This document shows positions 61,787-64,000 of a stretch of 64,000 nucleotides of DNA, one piece after another (the first letter of the stretch is position 1; every line of letters starts with the position of its first letter). The position numbers and the translations under genes are program-made. Under the pieces are notes generated by a model. That model saw only the letters and a list, made by a program, of their open reading frames with translations, had not been told where the DNA came from and did no database searches. This DNA comes from Oscheius onirici (lineage: Eukaryota > Nematoda > Chromadorea > Rhabditida > Rhabditidae), in assembly GCA_932521025.1 (NCBI GenBank), contig OW051469.1, positions 5,096,398 through 5,160,397 on the forward strand, written 5' to 3'.

Positions 61787-62183
61787 GAAACCTTGATTTC
61801 TACTGACACGGGTATCTTTTGTATCATCCTCCGCCATGTCTCAGTTCGTGTGATCCTGATCTAGTCGCTTCCATACGGTTGTTAATGAATTTGATGAAGA
61901 TTTTTCACTTGCTGCCTTACTTCTTTGATCACTGAAGACTCCGTCTAGAAAACATTGTCGATTCAAAAACGCAAATAAAATGACAACGAACAACATTCCA
62001 TCGTGAGACGCCTGGGAGTCTCCCTCCAGTTTCCATATTTTTGGAAAGATGTTCACTGGAAAAGGTTAGATCCCTCTATTCTCTCAAACCCTTCCATTTG
62101 GTAGTCTGATAACATTTTCCAGCTGCTCGCCTTTCGTTGAACTTTCCCGTGTTTGATCATAATTTCCGTTGTCACTTAATTTT

Positions 62184-63379
62184 ATGTCAACGATTACAAA
62201 CGTGCTGTGTGCTTCGAGAAACTCTAGCTTAACCCTTTTTTTTCTACGCTGTCAGTATTTTATCGTGGCATTGACGGCACCGACCGGGATCTTTGGCCTA
62301 GTCTGCATAGTCAGAGCGTCGCCCGAAGAAATGAAAAACTTTCGAATGATTTTGATCGTCTATCAAACAAGGCACTCTTTTAAAATTTTTATATTAAAAA
62401 TATTTCCAGCCTCATCTTCGTCAGTCTCATTCTGTCTTTACTCGTCATTCCCGACTTCCTCTTTCCAATACTTGGAGGCTATCCTCTAGGAATCCTTACA
62501 TTGTTCGGGGTTCCGACGTTTCCGCAACTCTTGGTTGCCTGCTCAACGTTTTCAGGCACTTGTTTTTTCTTCCAGTGAACTCTTTTCAGTCATGTTCGGC
62601 TCTCTAGCCCACATCTTCCTTCATCGACATCAAACAGTCGTCCCGCCGTTTTCTCGACGTCGTCTTCCACCAATTATTCGACTTTTTAACACTAGCTTAC
62701 TATATTTTTTTCCTCAAGCTTGTCTACTAGTTTCTTCCCACTTTGTCCCATCTGATTTGACTGGAGTGAAACAGCAAATAGCGCTGGTAAGAATTAGTGA
62801 CAAGAATCAAAATAAATTTCAGGAGAGCTCCTGTGTTCCAGTCGAGCTTTTCCAAAACAATACGATTGTTCTAGAGAGGGAAACATCGATTTTTATAGCC
62901 AAGTTAGTGACATTTATGCTCATATCCAGTGTTTTACTGTTAGTTGTATTGGTAAGTCCAATCGTATAGAATTTCACAAGATTTCAGGTATGTGATACTT
63001 TCTACTGTCTCCGTCATGCCAGTGTCCATCTCTCCCCAAGAAATCGTCATCTTATCCGAAACTCGATTGTAATTTTGATGATACAGTGTCTTGTTCCTCA
63101 AATTTTCGACTTCATTCCCATTGGAGTTTTTATGATCACCACATTTGCTGATATAACTAGTCAAGGTGAGCTTTTGACCTATTGGTCCAGATTTGAAAGT
63201 TTTCAGTTTTGGTCCAATCAACTACTCTGCTCTTATCACTCCATTCTTTCGTCTCAACCCTGTCCCTCATTCTACTCAACAGTCATTACAGAGCTTTTAT
63301 CTGGAACTCGGTGCTCAGACGACGAGAAAAAACTAACACAGTTTTTGTAGTCTCAAAAACACCCAACTACAAGACATAA
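62184..63379 (+). CDS. Srh-type 7TM chemoreceptor
   Basis: Nematode chemoreceptor of the Srh/Str superfamily, expected in sensory cilia. The chosen start (62184, MSTITNVLCASRNSS) leads to TM1 with the family signature FIVALTAPTGIFGLVCIVRA, then SPEEMKNFRM. Next come SLILSLLVIPDFLFPILGGY, then PLGILTLFGVPTFPQLL, both strongly Srh-like. The following exons have HRHQTVVPPFSRRRLPP, LVTFMLISSVLLLVVL, RNRHLIRNSIVILMIQCLVP and TM7 with LHSFVSTLSLILLNSHYRAF. Exons join in phase with short introns. The N-terminus before TM1 is short, as usual for Srh. The stop lies only 6 bp from the stop of the convergent gene. Confidence 0.8.
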
Positions 63380-63385
63380 ATAGGT

Positions 63386-63631
63386 TTATTGAACAATAGC
63401 CGGTCCTTTTCCACAAGCTGTCTTGTTACCCTCGAATGTGATGCTGTATCGCTTGGCTGAGCAGTCTCTCTTCGGTTCGGGCGGACCTTCTGGCTTGACT
63501 AACATAACTGGCTTGGCAGGAGCTTTTCCTGGGTCTGACTGTGTTCGGGGAAGTTTTCTAACGGCGTTGGCTGCCTTCTCCTGCAGAGCCTCGAAAATCT
63601 TGTGGGGCATCTTTAGAACTATCTTAAACAT
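63386..63631 (-). CDS. Small basic protein, hypothetical
   Basis: A single-exon 81-residue frame: MFKIVLKMPHKIFEALQEKA, then ANAVRKLPRTQSDPG, a Pro/Lys stretch (KAPAKPVMLVKPEGPPEPKR) and a Cys-containing end (CSAKRYSITFEGNKTACGKG). I do not recognise it, and an upstream exon is possible. The AATAAA poly(A) signal overlaps its stop codon. Composition looks coding, but no domain is visible. Confidence 0.5.
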   Translation of the reverse strand: MFKIVLKMPHKIFEALQEKAANAVRKLPRTQSDPGKAPAKPVMLVKPEGPPEPKRDCSAKRYSITFEGNKTACGKGPAIVQ

Positions 63632-64000
63632 ATGTATGTTTATAAGCTTTAAGACAAAAATAACAAAACTAGAAAGAATCTTTGAAGGTTCTCATGGCGA
63701 CTGATTGTGTTTGTCTGTTAGTCATAACAGCTTCTGATAATTTGATCTTCCCTCTTTTTTTTCAGTTTTCGAACAAGCTAAGAAAACGTAAAGAAATTGA
63801 TATGAAAGGGAAGAAATGTAAAGCTGTGTATTGGTGGCTGTCTTGTGAGGGAAAACAAGCGTCTAATTGTCTCAAATGTAGGGGTTGGAGCTCGAGAAAA
63901 GGGGGGATAAAGACAGGTGAGACAGAAGTCACCTGCTGCCAGCCGCCTTTGAATATACGCAATAAACAGGGAAGGAAGGGATGGTAGGAAAAGATTCTGG
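63632..64000. other. Right edge, nothing recognised
   Basis: The upstream flank of the small basic protein. The frames present are low in complexity and lack splice support. Confidence 0.35.

Overview
The window is eukaryotic and almost certainly from a nematode, probably a rhabditid with Caenorhabditis-like gene structure. Most introns are 35-50 bp with GTRAGT donors and TTTCAG acceptors, and genes are dense. Nematode-restricted families are present (Srh and Srsx-like chemoreceptors), and synaptobrevin is close to C. elegans SNB-1 but not identical. All gene models were made by eye: I joined exons where donor, acceptor and codon phase agreed. Names come from family knowledge, not from a search.

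Layout, left part (1-14 kb): a DENND1/RME-4 type Rab35 exchange factor (-), an Srsx-like chemoreceptor (-), NMN adenylyltransferase (-), a divergent pair of small secreted proteins (7230-9062), synaptobrevin (-) and an acid sphingomyelinase (-). Middle (14-30 kb): one 10.7 kb latrophilin-type adhesion GPCR on the minus strand. Its signal-peptide exon lies 3.7 kb from the next exon, and two exons encode alternative second halves of its lectin domain. A 5 kb gene-poor stretch lies upstream.

Central right (30-40 kb): a lysine-rich protein with many SUMO-type motifs (+) converges on a ONECUT cut-homeodomain gene (-), and the two appear to share a palindromic poly(A) signal. The ONECUT gene has three tandem look-alike exons, and one of its introns carries a complete 989-bp miniature LTR retrotransposon. 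Then come mitochondrial ribosomal protein S35 (-), a small hypothetical gene (+) and an F-box gene with a one-base frameshift (+).

Right part (41-64 kb): RNA helicase A (+), a basic KSG-repeat reading frame and a truncated TTBK/CK1-like kinase (+), an orphan rhodopsin-type GPCR (-), a long gene-poor stretch, a disrupted GNAT acetyltransferase (+), an OST-alpha/TMEM184 transporter subunit (+), a cysteine-rich secreted or GPI-anchored protein (+), an Srh chemoreceptor (+) and a small basic protein (-) whose stop codon is 6 bp from that of the Srh gene.

The genes do not form a single pathway. Several act at the neuronal surface or synapse (latrophilin, synaptobrevin, chemoreceptors, DENND1). 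The best leads for something undescribed are the mutually exclusive lectin exons, the miniature LTR element with its own gag-like ORF, and the repeated exons of the ONECUT gene.
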